From the NCBI RefSeq assembly GCF_029871235.1, contig NZ_SSOM01000073.1, forward strand, positions 62,001 to 126,000: a stretch of 64,000 nt of DNA, read 5' to 3'. Of the stretch, positions 61,047 to 64,000 are shown one piece after another. Positions within the stretch are counted from its first letter, which is position 1. Every line of letters starts with the position of its first letter. This DNA is from Pseudomonas sp. BN411. Its GTDB lineage: Bacteria > Pseudomonadota > Gammaproteobacteria > Pseudomonadales > Pseudomonadaceae. The translations under genes and the position numbers were made by a program. A model generated the notes under the pieces. That model was given only the letters and a program-made list of their open reading frames with translations. It was not told where the DNA came from and did no database searches.

Positions 61047-61904
61047 ATGTCCGATACCCCTATTCTCCTGATCGCCGGTTGTGGCGACGTCGGCAGCCGG
61101 TTGGCGCAACAGATGTTGCACGCCGGCTGGACCGTCCATGGACTGCGTCGCCAGGTCGCAGCACTGCCGGCGGGTGTCCTGCCGGTGGCCGGCGATCTGG
61201 AGCAGCCCGCCTGTCCAACCGCCTGGCCGCAAGGGCCGCTGGATTACCTGGTCTACTGCGTGGCGGCTTCCCAGCCTGACGAAGCGGGCTACCGCGCTGC
61301 CTATGTCGAGGGTTTGCGTCACGTCCTCGGCTGGCTGGCCGAGCGTGGCCAGACGCCGCGCCGGCTGCTGTTCGTCTCCAGCAGCGGCGTTTATGACCAG
61401 CGCGATGGTGAGTGGATCGACGAAACGTCACCCGCCGAAGCCGAAAGCTTCTCCGGCAGCGTGATGCTGGAAGCCGAGCGCATCGCCTTGAACAGCGGTA
61501 TTCCCGCGACGCTGGTGCGCCTCACCGGAATCTACGGTCCTGGGCGCGAATGGCTGCTCAAGCAGGTACGCATGGGCTACCGGGTGGTCAGCGAGCCGCC
61601 GCTCTATGCCAACCGTATCCACGTCGACGATTGCGCCGGTCTCCTGGCTCATCTGCTCAAGGCCGAAGCCGGCGGCGTGGCGCTGCAGGACTGCTACATC
61701 GGCGTCGACGATGCGCCGGCTCCGCTGCATGAAGTGGTGGGCTGGCTGCGCGAGCAGATGGGCGTGACCGAGTGGGCCGAGGAGTCCACCGTGCGCCGCT
61801 CCGGCAGCAAGCGCTGCAGCAACGCCCGTGCCCGCGCCCTGGGCTGGGTGCCGCGCTACCCGAGCTATCGCGAAGGGTACGCGGCCATCCTCGGCGAGCC
61901 CTGA
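61047..61904 (+). CDS. NAD-dependent epimerase/dehydratase-like SDR protein
   Basis: 285 aa. A Rossmann N-terminus ILLIAGCGDVGSRLAQQML, where GCGDVG replaces the usual GATGFIG, is typical of the YeeZ-like extended-SDR group; VSSSGVYDQRDGEWIDETSP and the late RIHVDDCAGLLAHLL fit the same family. The canonical YxxxK is not evident (the tyrosine position is SVMLEAERIA), so it may be catalytically altered. CGGAGCC precedes the ATG. Two bases separate its stop from the AraC-type start. Confidence 0.82.
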   Translation: MSDTPILLIAGCGDVGSRLAQQMLHAGWTVHGLRRQVAALPAGVLPVAGDLEQPACPTAWPQGPLDYLVYCVAASQPDEAGYRAAYVEGLRHVLGWLAERGQTPRRLLFVSSSGVYDQRDGEWIDETSPAEAESFSGSVMLEAERIALNSGIPATLVRLTGIYGPGREWLLKQVRMGYRVVSEPPLYANRIHVDDCAGLLAHLLKAEAGGVALQDCYIGVDDAPAPLHEVVGWLREQMGVTEWAEESTVRRSGSKRCSNARARALGWVPRYPSYREGYAAILGEP

Positions 61905-61906
61905 GG

Positions 61907-62707
61907 ATGGACGCCAACCGCATGCTGGCCCGCGCCTGGTTGCCTGGGGTGGAGCTGTTCCATGCGGATTTTTCCGGGCAGCAGTTCGGCCGGCATAGCC
62001 ATGATGCCTTCGCCATCGGCGCCATCCTCGAAGGCATCGGCGGTTATCAATGCCGGGGTGCGCGACATGCCCTGCCAGCGGGCACGCTGTCGCTGATGAA
62101 CCCCGAGGAGCCCCATACCGGCCATGCCGAGTCCGAGCGGCTGGTCTATCGCATGCTCTACGTCGAGGAGTCGCGCCTGCCCGCACTGCTCGGACGCAAG
62201 CGTCTGCCCAGCGGCTTCCGCGAGCTGAATCCGGCCGATGACGGGCAGGTTGCGGCCGGGTTGGCACGCTTGGCCGCGGAGTTCGAGCGTGGCGATGCAC
62301 TGGCCGTGGAAAGCGAGCTGCTGGAGGTGCTGGAGCGGGTGTTCATTCGCCACGGTGGCTTGCGCGCGGCAGCGCCTGCCGCACGCGATGGCGGCGTAAC
62401 GGCTTTCCTGCGCGACTACCTGGAGGCGCACTACGCCGAGGCGGTGAGCCTCGAACAGATGGCTGGCTTGGTCCAGCGCCATCCGCGCCACCTGATTGAA
62501 GCCTTTCGTCGTGCCTACGGCGTGCCGCCGCATACCTACCTGTTGCAACGTCGGGTGCGTGAGGCCAAGCGCCTCTTGCTCGGTGACCAGTCGCCGCTGG
62601 AGGTGGCACTGTCCCTGGGCTTCTACGACCAGGCGCACTTCTCCGGCACCTTCAAGCGGTTCACCGGCGTCACGCCGGGGCATTTTCGTCGCGCCGCGCG
62701 CACCTGA
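61907..62707 (+). CDS. AraC-family transcriptional regulator
   Basis: 266 aa. An N-terminal cupin ligand domain (HSHDAFAIGAILEGIGGYQC; AGTLSLMNPEEPHTGH) is followed by two helix-turn-helix units at the C-terminus (SLEQMAGLVQRHPRHLIEAF; EVALSLGFYDQAHFSGTFKR plus FTGVTPGHF). This type often controls a neighbouring LysE-family exporter, here 69 bases downstream. The ATG at 61907 follows the SDR stop by two bases; an ATG five codons later is possible. Confidence 0.88.
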   Translation: MDANRMLARAWLPGVELFHADFSGQQFGRHSHDAFAIGAILEGIGGYQCRGARHALPAGTLSLMNPEEPHTGHAESERLVYRMLYVEESRLPALLGRKRLPSGFRELNPADDGQVAAGLARLAAEFERGDALAVESELLEVLERVFIRHGGLRAAAPAARDGGVTAFLRDYLEAHYAEAVSLEQMAGLVQRHPRHLIEAFRRAYGVPPHTYLLQRRVREAKRLLLGDQSPLEVALSLGFYDQAHFSGTFKRFTGVTPGHFRRAART

Positions 62708-62776
62708 GTTTTCTCCAAGACCGCCGCCCCATCTGGCTTCGACACTGCCGGCCGTGTTCCACGGAGGTTCGAAGCC

Positions 62777-63391
62777 ATGCTCGCGTTGTTCCTGCTGGTC
62801 GCCAGCACCCATTTCGCCGCCCTGCTGTCGCCAGGGCCGGATTTCTTCCTGTTACTGCGCGCCGGATTGGTGAAAGGTCTGCGCCATGCTGATGGCTGCG
62901 CGTCGGGCATCGCCCTGGCGAACCTCTTGTCGATGCTAGTGGTACTGCTGGCGCTGAGCCTGTTGCCTGAATCGGGCGGGACATTCTGGCTGGTGCTGCA
63001 ACTGGTTGGCGGTGGCTATTTCGTCTGGATCGGTGGCCAGGCACTGCTGGCCCGGCGGGAGCTGGTGCTGCCGGAAGCCGAGACCGGCCAGCGCGGCTCA
63101 TGGCGCCATGGATTCACTGAGGGTTTGCTGGCCAGCAGCCTGAATCCAAAGCTGCCGATTTTCTACGCGGGCCTGTTTGGTGTGCTGCGCAATGCGGCGA
63201 TGCCGGGGTGGGGGCTGGCCATGAGCATGGCCTGGATGACCGCTGTGGTGCTGTTCTGGGATATGGCGCTGGCGCGGCTGCTCGGTTATCCGCGCTGGCG
63301 TGTTTGGCTGCGGTTGCGAGTCAGGGTGCTGGATAGGCTTTGCGGTGCGTTTCTGCTGGCGCTGGGGCTGTGGTTGGTGGTCAGCGTGTAG
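62777..63391 (+). CDS. LysE-family amino-acid exporter
   Basis: 204 aa with about six membrane helices. The family start THFAALLSPGPDFFLLLRAG and the later SSLNPKLPIFYAGLFGVL are clear RhtB/LysE marks. Exports amino acids or homoserine-lactone-like compounds; the substrate is unknown. GGAGGTTCGAAGCC precedes the ATG. The regulator upstream probably controls it. The TAG stop is made by the first bases of a dispersed repeat. Confidence 0.9.
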   Translation: MLALFLLVASTHFAALLSPGPDFFLLLRAGLVKGLRHADGCASGIALANLLSMLVVLLALSLLPESGGTFWLVLQLVGGGYFVWIGGQALLARRELVLPEAETGQRGSWRHGFTEGLLASSLNPKLPIFYAGLFGVLRNAAMPGWGLAMSMAWMTAVVLFWDMALARLLGYPRWRVWLRLRVRVLDRLCGAFLLALGLWLVVSV

Positions 63392-63451
63392 GAGCGAGCT
63401 CTGCTCGCGATCTGCGCGGCACGGAGCTTCGCGAGCAGAGCTCGCTCCTAC
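63388..63451. repeat. GTAGGAGC-family inverted repeat, copy 4
   Basis: GTAGGAGCGAGCTCTGCTCG plus CGA, mirrored exactly at its first 22 bases by TCGCGAGCAGAGCTCGCTCC plus TAC. Begins one base before the stop codon of the LysE gene and supplies it. Confidence 0.9.
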
Positions 63452-63476
63452 GTCCGTGCGTGCGTGCGGGAGAAAC

Positions 63477-64000
63477 TTAGTCGCGCTCCAGTAGCCAGGC
63501 GCGCTTGCCGGGGGAGTATTCGGGCATTTCGTCGATCTGGGCGCGGTTGCGCGCTTCGAGGATTTCCAGTTCATCGCCGTCGTGAACGAAGATCCACGCG
63601 GCGCCCTGGTTGCCGTTCTGCAGCCAGATGCTGTCGTTTTCGCCACTCATGGCCGCGCAGTCGCCAGCCAGGCAGAGGGCGTAGCGATCCGCGCCCGGCA
63701 GGCCTTCGAGGCTGCCATCGGCGTTGAACTTGACCAGACCGCCCTCGCCCTGGCCTTCGACGATCTTCCAGTCGCCGCCGAGGTAGGCGGAGTAGAGCGC
63801 ATGCTCGAAGGCGCTGCCCGGTGGGGCGCCTTCTGCCGGAGCTGTCTCCGGATGGACGAAACGCTGCTCGGGAAGGTTCTCGCTGGCCTGCTGCACCAGC
63901 TCGTTGCCGTCCACTTCCAGCACTTCGTGGTAGTCGCCGTAGAAATCCACCCGCCAGTTGCCATCTTCCTGGGCCGCGAGACGGCCTTCACCCAGCTCGA
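63477..64000 (-). CDS. hypothetical protein, 5' end beyond the window
   Basis: At least 174 residues, continuing past base 64000. The visible part is acidic, with WRVDFYGDYHEVLEVDGNEL, LYSAYLGGDWKIVEGQGEGG, DRYALCLAGDCAAMSGENDS and WIFVHDGDELEILEARN. Strand-rich with a CLAGDC cysteine pair; vaguely like META-type lipoprotein domains, but I cannot name a family. The frame is convincing because it stays open to the edge and shows normal Pseudomonas third-position GC. Confidence 0.7.
   Translation of the reverse strand, partial: ELGEGRLAAQEDGNWRVDFYGDYHEVLEVDGNELVQQASENLPEQRFVHPETAPAEGAPPGSAFEHALYSAYLGGDWKIVEGQGEGGLVKFNADGSLEGLPGADRYALCLAGDCAAMSGENDSIWLQNGNQGAAWIFVHDGDELEILEARNRAQIDEMPEYSPGKRAWLLERD

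Overview
The window looks like a chromosomal segment of a Pseudomonas species. It has high GC and typical Pseudomonas Shine-Dalgarno sites. Gene order follows the block known in P. aeruginosa PAO1 from about PA5440 down to PA5345 (trhP, second zwf, RpiR regulator, pycR-pycA-pycB, MocR, aspA, LysR, adhP, purE-purK, MFS transporter, pstS-C-A-B-phoU, phoR-phoB, ubiC-ubiA, rubredoxins, recG). The right end (recG-oxyR-tonB-exbD-exbB) instead follows the P. putida arrangement. All identifications come from reading translated sequence and from memory of these families; no database search was run.

Layout. 0-4.1 kb: tRNA hydroxylation protein TrhP, a glucose-6-phosphate dehydrogenase paralogue and a divergent RpiR/HexR-like regulator sharing a near-perfect HexR-type operator. 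4.1-9.3 kb: thioredoxin-like protein, a small PA3496-type protein, and PycR divergent from the two-subunit pyruvate carboxylase PycAB. 9.5-11 kb: a divergent EAL protein overlapping a lipoprotein transglycosylase that appears to start at a rare CTG codon. 11-24.7 kb: asparaginase I, Na+/alanine symporter, regulators, acetyltransferases, PaiB-like protein, MocR, aspartase, alcohol dehydrogenase, purEK and small envelope proteins. 24.8-33.9 kb: mutarotase, a four-gene LolCDE/MacAB-like ABC exporter, thioesterase, MFS transporter and a PQQ-type dehydrogenase.

33.9-49 kb is the phosphate region: PstS, unusually large PstC and PstA, PstB, PhoU, then PhoR-PhoB on the other strand. Three Pho-box-like sites are visible, upstream of pstS, pstC and phoB. 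A foreign-looking insertion of about 2.1 kb (43.2-45.4 kb) separates the M23 peptidase gene from the CorC-like gene. It carries intergenic repeats, a ParDE-type toxin-antitoxin pair with a perfect operator palindrome, a TGTCGA motif cluster, a possible tRNA 3'-end scar, and a collapsed SRAP (YedK/HMCES) gene.

49-64 kb: a COG4315 protein, UbiC-UbiA for ubiquinone, two rubredoxins and their reductase, HU, an SCP2-like protein, a YbaK-HDOD fusion, RecG-OxyR overlapping by 4 bp, a TonB-ExbD-ExbB unit with a Fur-like site, an epimerase-AraC-LysE group, and a gene running off the right edge.

Many intergenic gaps hold members of several families of long inverted repeats (starting GTAGGAGC, GTAGGTTGG, GTAGGGTGG or GTAGGATGG). 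Two of them provide the stop codon of the gene they follow. No CRISPR array, intact insertion sequence, rRNA or complete tRNA was seen.
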